NCBI RefSeq assembly: GCF_004000905.1
Contig: NZ_BIMD01000049.1
Span: 1 to 37,466, forward strand
DNA: 37,466 nucleotides
From: Paenibacillus humicus NBRC 102415
Lineage (GTDB): Bacteria; Bacillota; Bacilli; Paenibacillales; Paenibacillaceae
Direction of reading: 5' to 3'
Shown: positions 7,326 through 16,054 of the stretch, piece after piece
Layout of the letters: every line of letters begins with the position of its first letter
How positions within the stretch are numbered: position 1 is the stretch's first letter
Translations under genes and position numbers: made by a program
The notes under the pieces: generated by a model
Database searches by the model: none
The model's input: the letters and a program-made list of their open reading frames with translations, nothing else
Told to the model about the DNA's origin: nothing

Positions 7326-8643
7326 GGTTCACCGGCCCCTTCCCTTTCGCCCCTGCGAGGACAGGCGTTCCGGCATCGGCATCGCCCAAGGCTTCCCCGC
7401 CGTCCCGGTCGTCCGGATCCAGGGCGTCCCGCCCCGCCGGCTGCGGAGGTCCGGCCGCGGAGGCGGATGCCTCCTCCAGTTGCATGGACGGCGATCCTCC
7501 GCCCAAGGCTTCCGCATTCACGCTATCCGCGGCGGCCGGCGCATGCATCGAGCGTCCTTCGTCATCCGGGCCGGAATCGTCCGGTGTTTCTCCGGCAAGC
7601 TCCGCCGCCCTCGCCTTGCCCGGAGACTGGGCATCGCCGGACTGGTAGATTTCGCGCACGATCTCGTCGGTATTCGTCTCGATGATCTTCATGTCGCGGA
7701 TTTCCAGGCCCGCGTCGCCGACGACTCGGGCGAGCGCTTCGGACACGTTGACCTCATGCGGCAGCCACATTGCGGCCGTCACATCGTTGTCCAGCCTCCA
7801 CTCCACGCCTTCCAGGCCGGAGGTCAGCGCCCTCAGACGGTCCGCCTGCACCCGGGAAGCGAACTGGAACACGATCTCGCGCCCGCGGCTCCAGCGGCTC
7901 TTCAGCTCTTCCAGGCCGCCGTCATAAATAATGCGCCCGTCGTCCAGCATGATGACTCTGGAACAGAGCGCTTCGATATCCTGAAGATCATGGGTCGTAA
8001 GCAGAATGGTCGTGCCATGTTCGCGATTCATCGTTTTCAGGAAATCCCGGATTTCCGTCTTGACGACGATATCAAGCCCGATCGTAGGCTCGTCCAAGAA
8101 CAGGATGGACGGATTATGCAGCAGGCTGGCGACGATCTCGCAGCGCATCCGCTGGCCGAGGCTCAGCTTGCGCACGGGACGGTTCAGCAGCTCGCCCAGC
8201 TGCAGCCGCTCCACCAGCTCATCCAGCCGCTTGCGGTAGTCCGCTTCCGGCACCCGGTACACCTTGCGCAGCAGCTGGAACGACTCGACGACGCCGATGT
8301 CCCACCATAGCTGGGATCTTTGGCCGAACACGACGCCGATCCCTCCGACAAACTTCTCTCTGTCCTTATGCGGCACGTAGCCGTTGACCCTCAAATGGCC
8401 GGATGTCGGCACGAGGATGCCGGTCAGCATCTTGATCGTGGTCGATTTCCCAGCCCCGTTCTCTCCGATATATCCGCAGATTTCCCCTTGGGGAATCTCG
8501 AAGTAGATGTCCTTCACGGCGGCTACCTCGCGGTATTCGCGCTTGAATAGATCCTTGAGGGCCCCGGACAGCCCCTCGCGGTTTTTCTGCACGCGGAATT
8601 CCTTGCGCAGATCCCGCACCTCTATAGCCGGCTTCTTGCTCAT
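7318..8643 (-). CDS. ABC exporter ATP-binding protein with long disordered C-terminal tail
   Basis: A 441-residue nucleotide-binding subunit. The core carries Walker A (GENGAGKST, 60-68), an ABC signature that reads LSLGQ instead of LSGGQ (160-164), Walker B (ILFLDEPT, 180-187) and the H-loop TTHD (216-219). The region up to about residue 336 matches COG4586-type ATPases. The last 105 residues are rich in Asp, Gly, Pro and Ala with no predicted fold; this tail is unusual for the family. The start at 8643 follows GAGGAG at good spacing, and an in-frame extension to 8727 lacks support. It leads the operon and overlaps the next gene by eight bases. Confidence 0.92.
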   Translation of the reverse strand: MSKKPAIEVRDLRKEFRVQKNREGLSGALKDLFKREYREVAAVKDIYFEIPQGEICGYIGENGAGKSTTIKMLTGILVPTSGHLRVNGYVPHKDREKFVGGIGVVFGQRSQLWWDIGVVESFQLLRKVYRVPEADYRKRLDELVERLQLGELLNRPVRKLSLGQRMRCEIVASLLHNPSILFLDEPTIGLDIVVKTEIRDFLKTMNREHGTTILLTTHDLQDIEALCSRVIMLDDGRIIYDGGLEELKSRWSRGREIVFQFASRVQADRLRALTSGLEGVEWRLDNDVTAAMWLPHEVNVSEALARVVGDAGLEIRDMKIIETNTDEIVREIYQSGDAQSPGKARAAELAGETPDDSGPDDEGRSMHAPAAADSVNAEALGGGSPSMQLEEASASAAGPPQPAGRDALDPDDRDGGEALGDADAGTPVLAGAKGKGPVNRG

Positions 8644-8717
8644 GCGTAGCTCCTCTCGTAAGGCGACTCGACATTTCCCGGGAAATTGGGAGTGATTTCC
8701 TCTCCCGCGGTTAAAAC

Positions 8718-8746
8718 TTGCGTCCAACCGACCCCGGATTTATAAT
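8718..8746 (+). promoter_or_regulatory. Probable sigma-A promoter for the LCP-family gene
   Basis: TTGCGT and a perfect TATAAT are separated by 17 bases. The start codon lies about 220 bp downstream, so the leader would be long. The same intergenic region also separates the divergent ABC operon. Confidence 0.5.
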
Positions 8747-8968
8747 TTTATGATATGTTACGACAGCCAGGGGAAGCAAGCCGGACAGCATTCCCCAGGA
8801 TCGGCCAGCAGAGCCCATAACCCGGCGGCCGGCTGCATGGCCGCCTTGCTCCAACGTGTCGGACAGGCTCCAATTGCCGCCTCGGGGTTCAATATCCCGA
8901 CTTTTCTGCCGATTTGTTCCGTTAGAATCCATTTCAGCCTCAACATGCGAAGGGAGTTACACCGCCGA

Positions 8969-10042
8969 ATGGAAAGCAGAAAAAGTCGGCAGCAGGGCTC
9001 ATCCAAGCCGAAGCCGCCAAAACGAAAGCGCCGGACTTGGTTATGGGTGCTCTTCAGCGTCCTGCTTATTATGGCCGCTGCCATAGCCTATTATATTGTC
9101 GACAATGTCAGAGCGCTGGATGAGCTCCAGAAGCCGCCGGACAAGTCCAAATTCACCCAGTTCGAGAACAATGCCTCTCTGGAGCAGCCTCCCGAGTGGG
9201 AAGGCAAGGAGCGCGTGAACATCCTGTTCATGGGCGGGGACGGACGCGAAAACAAGAGCCCGAATGAACCGGCCCGCTCCGATTCCATGATGGTGCTGTC
9301 GATCGATCCCGTCACCAAGAAAGCCCATCTCTTCTCCCTGCTTCGCGACACGTACGTCAGCATTCCCGGCCACGGCAAGGGCCGCGCCAACGAAGCGATC
9401 GTGCAGGGCGGCTACAAGCTGTCGATGCAGATGATCAGCGAGCTGACAGGGCTGGAGATCCAGTATTACATCTATACGGAATTCGAAGGCTTCAAGTCGC
9501 TTGTCGACGCCATCGGCGGCATCGACATCGATGTCGAGAAGAGGATGAAATACACCGACAACGCCGACGGCAACCGCTACGACATCGACCTGCAGAAGGG
9601 CTACCAGCATCTGAACGGCGACCAGGCGCTCCAATATGTCCGATTCCGCCACGATGCGACGAGCGACTTCACCCGCACCGAGCGCCAGCGCAAGTTCCTC
9701 AGCGCGGTCGCCGTCAAGATGCAGGATCTCGGCAACATCACCAAGCTGAGCTCGATCATCCGCAGCGTCAGCCCGTATGTCGAAACGAATCTGTCGTCGG
9801 ACGACATGTTCAAGCTCGGCCAGCTCGGCTTCGGCCTCCTCAATGCGGGCACCGCCCAGCTGCCGCCGAGCGATCTGCTGGCCGACGAGAAGATCGGCGG
9901 CGCATCCGTGCTCACCGTCCGCAACGAAGCCAAGCTGCGCGACTATGTGCAGGAGGTATTGACGGAGGATGATTCCCAGCCGGATCCTGCTTCGAATGCC
10001 GGCGCGGACAATGCTTCGAATGCCGGGACAGGCAGTCCGTAG
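8969..10042 (+). CDS. LytR-CpsA-Psr (LCP) family cell-wall glycopolymer ligase
   Basis: A 357-residue type II membrane protein. A Lys/Arg-rich cytoplasmic N-terminus is followed by one membrane helix (about 24-44) and an extracellular LCP domain (about 80-300). Conserved features include RSDSMMVLSIDP (103-114) and the SLLRDTYVSIPG segment with Arg126/Asp127. LCP enzymes transfer undecaprenyl-linked glycopolymers such as wall teichoic acid to peptidoglycan; the polymer used here is unknown. The last 30 residues are Asn/Ala/Gly-rich. The ATG at 8969 is 12 bases after AAGGGAG; an alternative ATG lies at 8945. A small hairpin without a U-run (10041-10059) overlaps the stop. Confidence 0.92.
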   Translation: MESRKSRQQGSSKPKPPKRKRRTWLWVLFSVLLIMAAAIAYYIVDNVRALDELQKPPDKSKFTQFENNASLEQPPEWEGKERVNILFMGGDGRENKSPNEPARSDSMMVLSIDPVTKKAHLFSLLRDTYVSIPGHGKGRANEAIVQGGYKLSMQMISELTGLEIQYYIYTEFEGFKSLVDAIGGIDIDVEKRMKYTDNADGNRYDIDLQKGYQHLNGDQALQYVRFRHDATSDFTRTERQRKFLSAVAVKMQDLGNITKLSSIIRSVSPYVETNLSSDDMFKLGQLGFGLLNAGTAQLPPSDLLADEKIGGASVLTVRNEAKLRDYVQEVLTEDDSQPDPASNAGADNASNAGTGSP

Positions 10043-10084
10043 CCGCGAAGTTTGCGGCTGGCAGCCGGCCTGGATTGCCTTTAA

Positions 10085-10170
10085 CCTGCAAGGCTGAACC
10101 AACCTTTCCTGCAAAGCTGAATCATCCTTTCCTGCAAGGCTCAATCAACCTTTGCCTGCAAGCAGGCTAT
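10085..10170. repeat. Intergenic 23-bp tandem repeat, three units plus a partial
   Basis: Units at 10085-10107, 10108-10130 and 10131-10153 each begin CCTGCAA(G/A)GCT and end in (A/T)CCTTT, with exact 23-bp spacing. A partial fourth copy begins at 10155 and folds as GCCTGC-AA-GCAGGC. The array lies in the 374-bp gap between the LCP gene and hemL. The rest of that gap (10170-10416) holds a nested inverted repeat (10262-10302: CGGCAGG/CCTGCCG enclosing GGCTCC/GGAGCC), which may be part of the hemL leader. No gene was recognised there. Confidence 0.75.
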
Positions 10171-10416
10171 CTCCGACCGACCGTCTGAACTGAAGCCTGG
10201 ACCCATTAGGGCAGGACCATCCCCCGAGGATGCGTCTTGCCCTCCTTTCTTGACGGCTGCGCGGCAGGTGGCTCCCCGGCTGGAGCCGAGCGCTTCCTGC
10301 CGGCCAATGCCTGCAGCCCGCTTTCCGCCATTCTTTCGCGGCTCTGGCCGATATTTCCGAATTGCCGAGCCGCCCTTATCACTCCATTCCAACCCTTACT
10401 TTCCAGGAGGCCTATC

Positions 10417-11763
10417 ATGTCCCTTTCAACCGATCCCTTCGCCGTCCCCGGCTCTTCCCGCGCGCGCTCCGAGGAGCTGTACGGCGAAGCTCTCCAGCAT
10501 ATCGTCGGCGGCGTCAACAGTCCGAGCCGCTCCTTCAAGGCGGTCGGCGGCGGCGCTCCCGTGTTCATGAAGCGTGCCGAAGGCCCTTATTTCTGGGATG
10601 TCGACGGCAATAAATATATCGATTATCTGTGCGCATACGGTCCGATTATTACGGGCCACGCCCATCCGCATCTTACGGAAGCGATCAGCCGGGCAGCGGC
10701 CAACGGCACGCTCTACGGCACGCCGACGGAGCTTGAGATCAAGCTGGCGCGCATGCTGAAGGACGCCATTCCGTCCATGGACAAGGTCCGCTTCGTCAAT
10801 TCCGGCACAGAGGCCGTCATGACGACGATCCGCGTCGCCCGGGCATACACCGGCCGCAACAAGATCATCAAGTTCGCCGGCTGTTACCACGGCCACTCCG
10901 ATCTCGTGCTCGTTGCCGCCGGCTCCGGCCCGTCCACGCTCGGCATTCCGGACAGCGCGGGCATTCCGCAGAGCATCGCCAGCGAAGTCATCACGGTGCC
11001 GTTCAACGATATTCCGGCGCTGAAGGCGGCTTTGGAGCGTTGGGGCGGCGAAACGGCCGCCGTCATGGTGGAGCCGATCGTAGGCAACTTCGGCATGGTC
11101 ATGCCAGAGCCCGGCTTCCTTGAGGAGCTGTGCCGCTTGACGCGCGAAGCCGGAGCTCTCGTTATCTATGACGAGGTCATTACGGCGTTCCGCTTCCACT
11201 ACGGCAGCGCCCAGACGTTCGCCGCATTCCCGGATCACGCCGCCATCGAGCCGGATCTGACCGCGCTGGGCAAAATCATCGGCGGCGGGCTGCCGATCGG
11301 CGCCTACGGCGGCCGCAAAATCATCATGGAGCAGGTCGCTCCGCTCGGCCCCGCCTATCAGGCGGGCACGATGGCCGGCAATCCGGCCTCCATCGCCTCC
11401 GGCATCGCCTGCCTGGAGGTTCTGCAGGAGCCCGGCGTCTATGAGCGCATGGACCGCCTCGCCGCAGGACTGGCGGACGGACTGGCCGATCTTGCGGCCC
11501 GCCACGGCATTCCGCTGACGGTCAACCGGATCCGCGGCGCTTTCTCCACCCACTTCTGCGACCATCCGGTCACCAATTACGACCAGGCGCAGGATACGGA
11601 CGGCGAGCAGTTTGCCCGCTTCTTCCGCCTCATGCTGGAGCGCGGCATCTGCCTCGCGCCATCCAAGTACGAAGCCTGGTTCCTGACGACGGCGCATGCG
11701 GAAGCCGACATCGCCCGGACTCTGGAGATGGCGGCAGAATCGTTTGCAGCCATGTCCAGCTAG
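10417..11763 (+). CDS. hemL: Glutamate-1-semialdehyde 2,1-aminomutase
   Basis: A 448-residue PLP enzyme of aminotransferase class III that converts glutamate-1-semialdehyde to 5-aminolevulinate, the first dedicated tetrapyrrole precursor in the C5 pathway. Visible motifs include VNSGTEA (128-134), CYHGHSD (156-162), YDEVITAFR (251-259) with the PLP-contacting Asp252, and [11 protein letters not shown] with the Schiff-base Lys286. The start is fixed by CAGGAGG six bases upstream; a longer in-frame extension lacks support. It stands alone rather than in a hemAXCDBL cluster, so it may be the second Bacillales paralogue, GsaB. The gene is followed by a strong terminator. Confidence 0.95.
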   Translation: MSLSTDPFAVPGSSRARSEELYGEALQHIVGGVNSPSRSFKAVGGGAPVFMKRAEGPYFWDVDGNKYIDYLCAYGPIITGHAHPHLTEAISRAAANGTLYGTPTELEIKLARMLKDAIPSMDKVRFVNSGTEAVMTTIRVARAYTGRNKIIKFAGCYHGHSDLVLVAAGSGPSTLGIPDSAGIPQSIASEVITVPFNDIPALKAALERWGGETAAVMVEPIVGNFGMVMPEPGFLEELCRLTREAGALVIYDEVITAFRFHYGSAQTFAAFPDHAAIEPDLTALGKIIGGGLPIGAYGGRKIIMEQVAPLGPAYQAGTMAGNPASIASGIACLEVLQEPGVYERMDRLAAGLADGLADLAARHGIPLTVNRIRGAFSTHFCDHPVTNYDQAQDTDGEQFARFFRLMLERGICLAPSKYEAWFLTTAHAEADIARTLEMAAESFAAMSS

Positions 11764-11782
11764 AAGTCCAAGCATAGCTGCC

Positions 11783-11835
11783 AAAAAAGAGCGGTCTCCG
11801 GAAGTCATTTTTTGACTTCTGGGACCGCTCTTTTT
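11783..11835 (+). terminator. Strong terminator after hemL, likely bidirectional
   Basis: AAAAAAGAGCGGTC pairs with GACCGCTCTTTTT (allowing a bulge), and the inner arms GGAAGTCA and TGACTTCT extend the stem. U-runs occur on both strands, so it could also stop transcripts from the convergent kinase gene. Confidence 0.88.
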
Positions 11836-12008
11836 ATGTGGAGATCGTTTATTTGTTCTAGGGTGCTGCATAGTGTGCTTACCGAACCGGACCCAGCGCA
11901 GTCTGCCGAGTCTCGTGTCGAGAGAATGCTTAAAGCTCCGGTCCGGCTAGACAAGCTTCCCCAAAGCGCCCATAAGGCTTGTTTGGAGTCTTAAACCCTG
12001 CTTCAGGC

Positions 12009-12575
12009 TCAAATGCAACGCGGCATCGGCATAGAAGCTTTGAACCGGATCCATTCCAGCAGCATCTCTCCGCCTTTCGCGGATGGAAGAGAGCCGTTGA
12101 GCACGAGATCCGCTTGCCAGCGGGTCGGCTCCACGTAGCGGTCATGCCGCGGCCGCACCAGCTCCAGATACTCCCTGACCGTTTCCTCCTGCGTGTATTT
12201 GCCGCTCTTGAACTTGCCGAGCCTGCGGGCCAGCCGCTCGTCGGAAGGACAATCGACAAAAACTTTATACTCCAGCATGTCCGCCAATTCCTTGACGGCA
12301 AACAGCAAGAATCCCTCGATCAGGACGATGTCTTCTTCCTCCAGCGCCTCCCGAAGCTCCCGTCCGACCGCGTCCAGATCCAGAGCGTCCGGATGGTTGA
12401 AGTCCTCATACTCTTGGCCGCTGAGCGGGGCGATCGTCCGGGGGCGCTGATCCCTGTAGAACTTGTCCATAGGAATCACCCGGACGCGGAACTCCGCTAG
12501 ATTTTCCGCCAAATAACGGCTCAAGGTCGTTTTCCCGCTGCCTGTACCTCCCGCGATGCCAACGCATAATGCCAT
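12009..12575 (-). CDS. Uridine kinase-like P-loop nucleoside kinase
   Basis: A 188-residue cytoplasmic protein of the uridine kinase/phosphoribulokinase superfamily. Walker A is GGTGSGKTT (9-17). The segment PMDKFYRDQ matches the substrate-binding MDxFY motif of uridine kinases, and IVLIEGFLLF is the Walker-B-like strand. It is shorter than typical Udk (about 210 residues) and the central part diverges, so the true substrate could be another nucleoside or a small molecule. The ATG at 12575 follows GGAGGAGAG. It is a single gene facing hemL; the hairpin at 11783-11835 probably ends both transcripts. Confidence 0.82.
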   Translation of the reverse strand: MALCVGIAGGTGSGKTTLSRYLAENLAEFRVRVIPMDKFYRDQRPRTIAPLSGQEYEDFNHPDALDLDAVGRELREALEEEDIVLIEGFLLFAVKELADMLEYKVFVDCPSDERLARRLGKFKSGKYTQEETVREYLELVRPRHDRYVEPTRWQADLVLNGSLPSAKGGEMLLEWIRFKASMPMPRCI

Positions 12576-12919
12576 GCTCTCTCCTCCTGCCGATTGCACT
12601 GTGACCCGCATCCATCTTGTCTTTGCTCATCCTGTCCCCGCCTGCTCTTTCCGTCGACTAATTCATTCCATTCTACATTCCGCCCCTGCAGTCCTACCCA
12701 GCTCTCCGCCGGCAGAAGATAATACGTCAGGAAACCAAGAATGCTCAGCCTCGTCTTTCCCCATCCAAGCCAGCATAGCTGCGAAGAATAGAGCTTCCGC
12801 AAGCGGCGCAAAAAGCCTGTCTGCGCTCGTTCCTGCAACGTGAGGGAGCAGCCGGGATATCAAGGGAGAGGCATATCTGCCGGGCTTGCACATAGGTTAC
12901 CTAGTAAGGAGGAGGAGAC
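12576..12919. other. 344-bp divergent intergenic region, no recognised gene
   Basis: This separates the kinase gene (-) and the DUF948 gene (+). A 76-codon minus-strand frame (12663-12893) is open but has no clear ribosome binding site and no recognisable family, so it is not called. AAGGAGGAGGAG just before 12920 is the ribosome binding site of the next gene. No confident promoter was identified. Confidence 0.5.
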
Positions 12920-13297
12920 ATGATCATACCGCTGAGCATAGCGGCCAGCGCCGCCGCTTTCGTCGTTCTGGTGTTCTTCGTCATCCGCATTCTCAATAAA
13001 GGCATGAGCACTCTCGGCGAGACCAACCGCACCCTCTCGGAAGTCCGCAACGCCATTCACGGGCTGACCGACGAATCCAAGAAGCTGATTCATACCGCCA
13101 ACCTGATCACGGCCGACGTCAAAGGCAAAATCCGTACGGTAGAACCGATCTTCGAATCCGCGCATGACGTCGGAGAAGCGCTTCACAGCGTAACGAGAAC
13201 CGTCAAGCAAGCAGCCGCCGCAATCGGGGACGTGCTCCACCCCGCGCCGGAGACGGAAGCGCCGAAGAAAAAAGCGATTCAAATCAACTTGAAGTAA
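12920..13297 (+). CDS. DUF948 (YtxG-like) membrane-anchored general stress protein
   Basis: A 125-residue protein with one N-terminal membrane helix (about 3-25). An amphipathic helical region follows (27-105), with DUF948-like segments such as NAIHGLTDESKKLI and ITADVKGKI. The tail is charged and ends IQINLK. In B. subtilis the relative YtxG belongs to a general-stress operon; the biochemical role is unknown. AAGGAGGAGGAG lies immediately upstream. The next small gene begins 14 bp later and is probably co-transcribed. Confidence 0.85.
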   Translation: MIIPLSIAASAAAFVVLVFFVIRILNKGMSTLGETNRTLSEVRNAIHGLTDESKKLIHTANLITADVKGKIRTVEPIFESAHDVGEALHSVTRTVKQAAAAIGDVLHPAPETEAPKKKAIQINLK

Positions 13298-13311
13298 AGG
13301 GGAGATCCGGT

Positions 13312-13485
13312 ATGCCCACGCTTCTAATTCAGCTGTCCTATCTGGTCATATTCATCTGGGCCGTCATCAGCCTCGTCCAGGATCTGCAGCTGCCGCGCAA
13401 AGCCTGGCTTCCCATCCTGCTCCATCTCGCGGTAGCCATCATCACCTTGAACTGGTTTCTCCACTCCATCAACTATTCGTTTTAG
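13312..13485 (+). CDS. Small membrane protein, 57 residues
   Basis: An ATG at 13312, preceded by AAAGGGGAG about eight bases upstream, opens a 57-codon frame ending TAG. The product has two hydrophobic segments, about residues 4-22 (starting LLIQLSYLVIFIWAV) and 31-50 (starting KAWLPILLHLAVAI), joined by a short charged loop (QDLQLPRK), so a two-helix hairpin in the membrane is likely. The tight spacing after the DUF948 gene, the good ribosome binding site and the terminator 45 bp downstream support a real gene. I do not recognise the family. It could be a partner of the DUF948 protein. Confidence 0.8.
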   Translation: MPTLLIQLSYLVIFIWAVISLVQDLQLPRKAWLPILLHLAVAIITLNWFLHSINYSF

Positions 13486-13528
13486 CAGGCAGAACATCTA
13501 TGCCTTTAATCGTTCACTGACATACAGC

Positions 13529-13563
13529 AAAAGGTCTGGGACGCTGTCGTCCCAGACCTTTTT
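13529..13563 (+). terminator. Bidirectional terminator between the DUF948 operon and the anti-sigma gene
   Basis: AAAAGGTCTGGGACG and CGTCCCAGACCTTTTT form a perfect stem with a CTGT loop. It has an A-run before and a U-run after, and sits between two convergent transcripts. Confidence 0.9.
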
Positions 13564-13614
13564 GCCCTGCGGCGGCTGACTGGAAAAGGATGGGGCAAAT
13601 GACTATACGCCCGC

Positions 13615-14667
13615 CTAATACCGGTCCGCAATCGCCCCGAATACGGCAGCTTTCAAATAAGGCTTTCCGTTCAGCGCCTTGAGATTCTCTGCCGTGCCCG
13701 TCACGACGACACCCCAAATGCGCACATCGCTCGTCAGGGGAGCAGGCTTGTCCTTGCGCAAATAATCGTAAATCCGCTTGTACTCGCCCTCATACTTCCC
13801 CTTCTGGCTGAGACCGGCTTGAATCAGCTTCAGGAAATCCTCTTCTGCCGCCGTATTCGTCGCGGTATCGGGGTGCATGCCAAAGCCATACACGCCCGCT
13901 TCGCTGTCCGGAAACGGGCTGACCGAGCTCCCATCCGGCATTTTTTTCGCTTCATACGGGTAGCGGTTGGAGTAGGTGTCCACCCAATACCATACGGGAT
14001 GGGCATCGGGAGGCAGCATGGCCCCGATTTCCTTGACCGTGTAGGCTTTGTCGAATGAAACGGCAAGCTCGACCAGCTTGTCCGGATCCATGGCCTCCAG
14101 CTGAGGGAGCTCGTTTAGCGTCCGCGGGTAGGAAATGTCAGGGAGATAGAAGAGCATCTCGCGCTCACCCGTATTCGGATTGTAAGGACGCATGTAGTCC
14201 AGCTTCTCTTCCTTCATGAATGCATCCGGCAGGCCCAGATTGTATCCTCCCGCCGGCTTGGAGAAATGGCCGAGTACATTGTATTCATAGGGCTCGGCGC
14301 CTTGGACGACCGGCACGCCCTCGATCAGCTTGTAGGTCTGGATGTCCAGCTTCCCTGTAAGCAGGCCGAAATCCACCCGGTAGCCCCCTTCGTACGAGTT
14401 CGGTCCGCTGATCTGCTTGAACAGGGAAATATCGCGCAGCGCGTTATCCGAGCTCTTGTAAAGCAGCTGCAGATTGGCAATGAGCGCTCCCCCCAGTACG
14501 AGGACAGCGGCAGAGGCGGAGATGACCGCGCTGCGAAGCAGCGATTTCCTTTTCGCCTTGCGCACAAGTCCTGAAAGGTCTCCATCCGCTCTCCATCCGT
14601 CATTCTCCTGCCCCATCTCGCCGTGGTCAGACTCCATTTCACGATCGTTCTTCTTTTCCTCCGTCAT
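13615..14667 (-). CDS. Membrane anti-sigma factor (sigma factor regulator, Sigma_reg_N/C type)
   Basis: A 350-residue protein with a charged cytoplasmic N-terminus (1-40), one membrane helix (about 44-66) and a large extracellular domain. The domain resembles the sigma-factor-regulator C-terminal family, with Tyr-rich segments such as DKPAPLTSDVRIWGVVVTGT near the end. Such proteins hold a cognate sigma factor inactive at the membrane until a signal arrives. The gene overlaps the sigma gene by 29 bases and has its own GGAGGG site, so the two are coupled. The signal sensed is unknown. Confidence 0.85.
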   Translation of the reverse strand: MTEEKKNDREMESDHGEMGQENDGWRADGDLSGLVRKAKRKSLLRSAVISASAAVLVLGGALIANLQLLYKSSDNALRDISLFKQISGPNSYEGGYRVDFGLLTGKLDIQTYKLIEGVPVVQGAEPYEYNVLGHFSKPAGGYNLGLPDAFMKEEKLDYMRPYNPNTGEREMLFYLPDISYPRTLNELPQLEAMDPDKLVELAVSFDKAYTVKEIGAMLPPDAHPVWYWVDTYSNRYPYEAKKMPDGSSVSPFPDSEAGVYGFGMHPDTATNTAAEEDFLKLIQAGLSQKGKYEGEYKRIYDYLRKDKPAPLTSDVRIWGVVVTGTAENLKALNGKPYLKAAVFGAIADRY

Positions 14668-15157
14668 CGTTCATCCCTCCGTAACCCTTTTGGAATTGCT
14701 TTCGCGCCCGGAACAGATAGGTTTTCACCTTCTCCGCTCGAATGCCGAGCAGACCCGCGATTTCCTGATAGCTCAGGTCCAGCTCATACTTCATGATCAG
14801 CAGCTGCTTATAAACCGGATTCAGCCGGTCCAGCACGCGCTCGATCTCTTCCCGCTTTTCTTTCCGCAGCATGCTCAGTTCCGGGTCTCCTCCGGCATCA
14901 TCCGCCGGGCTTTCCTCATAAGGAACCAGAATGCGCTTCTGCCTGCGGCATATGTCGTAATAATGATTCAAGGCGACCTTGTACAGCCAAGCTGAAAACT
15001 TGTCCGGATGGATGGCGTCCATATGGACAAGTCCCTTGTAGACGGTTTCCTGAACGATATCCTCCGCGAGCGTCCGTTCGGCGCCAAGACGGATCAAATA
15101 CCCTTGGATTTGCCTTGCCTTCCTGCTAAGCGCTTCGCGCATCCTCTGCTCCACCAT
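14639..15157 (-). CDS. ECF-type RNA polymerase sigma factor
   Basis: A 172-residue sigma-70-family protein with two conserved regions. Region 2 (about 10-75) includes RTLAEDIVQETVYKGLVHM and the FSAWLYKVALNHYYD stretch that contacts the -10 element. Region 4 (about 105-160) has the helix-turn-helix LSYQEIAGLLGIRAEKVKTYLFRARKQF. It would direct RNA polymerase to stress promoters when released by the anti-sigma factor encoded just downstream. ATG at 15157 follows GGGAGG. No confident ECF-type autoregulatory promoter was seen upstream. Confidence 0.92.
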   Translation of the reverse strand: MVEQRMREALSRKARQIQGYLIRLGAERTLAEDIVQETVYKGLVHMDAIHPDKFSAWLYKVALNHYYDICRRQKRILVPYEESPADDAGGDPELSMLRKEKREEIERVLDRLNPVYKQLLIMKYELDLSYQEIAGLLGIRAEKVKTYLFRARKQFQKGYGGMNDDGGKEERS

Positions 15158-15264
15158 GCGCCTCCCTTCCTTGCCCTATAACGGATCTCCCTGCCCGCTT
15201 GTATACAACGCCGCCTTCGGTCCGGCATTTTTTCTTCCTTGGCGGCGGCAAAGGAAAAGGCAAA

Positions 15265-15295
15265 AGGCGCAGGGCAGCTTGGCTGCCTTGCGCCT
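15265..15295 (-). terminator. Terminator of the ECF transporter operon
   Basis: Arms AGGCGCAGGGCAGC and GCTGCCTTGCGCCT pair with one mismatch around a three-base loop. On the minus strand it is followed by a U-rich tract (TTTTGCCTTTTCCTTT). It lies 58 bp after the S-component stop. Confidence 0.8.
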
Positions 15296-15352
15296 CGGGC
15301 TTCTTATCGAAGGAATTGAATAAGACCGGAGATTCATGCTTCCGGCTCCAAG

Positions 15353-16054
15353 TTATCCGGCCCGTCCGTTTTCCAGCAGGCCGTACTTTTGCTTCACCCG
15401 GCCCAATATGTTCAGCCAGATGCCGGAAAACAGCGTCAGAAAGAACACGTTGGAGAGCGCATGGGCGAGATCGAAATAAAAGCTGGCCGCATAAACCGAC
15501 GCGAAAGCCGGCCAGCTCAGCCGGTCGTAAAATCCGAGCAGGGACCATAGATTCATGATCCAGCCGAACAGAAAGCCCCAGCCGAAGCCGAACGCCGCGC
15601 GGCCCCAGCGGCTTGCCATGAAGCGGGTATGCCTCAGCAGTCCCGCTGTGAAGCCGATCATGCCCCAGCTGAACATCTGCCACGGCGTCCATGGGCCCTG
15701 GCCGAGCATCAGGTTGGAGGCGACCGCAGCGATGCTTCCGACCAGGAAGCCCGTCTCCGCTCCAAAAACGAGCGCTGCCATGATGACGACGAACGAAACG
15801 GGCTGCACGCTCGGCAGCGCCGCGAACGGCACGCGGCTCACCGCAGCGATGGCTCCAAGCATGGCGACCAGCAGCAGCTCCTCGGCCCGCAGCCGCCGGC
15901 GCTCGAAGCGGATGAAGAACGGCAGCATGACCAGCCCGATCATGAGGAGGCTGAGCGGCAGATAGAGCTCCCTCCTCCACAGCACGAGCACGAGAAGCGC
16001 GGCGATTCCGCCGAAGCTGAGAACGTACAGTCCCTTGCGCAGAGATTCGCTCAT
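15353..16054 (-). CDS. ECF transporter S component (candidate corrinoid-specific)
   Basis: A 233-residue membrane protein with about six to seven hydrophobic segments. It resembles substrate-capture (S) components of energy-coupling-factor importers: the conserved AxLGAIAAVSR stretch (about 65-75) and a Gly-rich region around GFLVGSIAAVASNLMLGQGPWTPWQM-type sequence (about 100-125) are typical. The S component binds the vitamin and determines specificity. Because this is the last gene of an operon behind a cobalamin riboswitch, cobalamin or a precursor is the likely substrate (inference). Its ATG overlaps the upstream ATPase stop by four bases (ATGA). Confidence 0.85.
   Translation of the reverse strand: MSESLRKGLYVLSFGGIAALLVLVLWRRELYLPLSLLMIGLVMLPFFIRFERRRLRAEELLLVAMLGAIAAVSRVPFAALPSVQPVSFVVIMAALVFGAETGFLVGSIAAVASNLMLGQGPWTPWQMFSWGMIGFTAGLLRHTRFMASRWGRAAFGFGWGFLFGWIMNLWSLLGFYDRLSWPAFASVYAASFYFDLAHALSNVFFLTLFSGIWLNILGRVKQKYGLLENGRAG

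Noticed and set aside
10237-10416. T-box or tetrapyrrole riboswitch before hemL
   Set aside because: No T-box sequence, specifier loop or terminator/antiterminator pair could be identified.
12663-12893. 76-codon minus-strand open frame
   Set aside because: No ribosome binding site, no recognised domain, and several other frames are equally open in this GC-rich gap.
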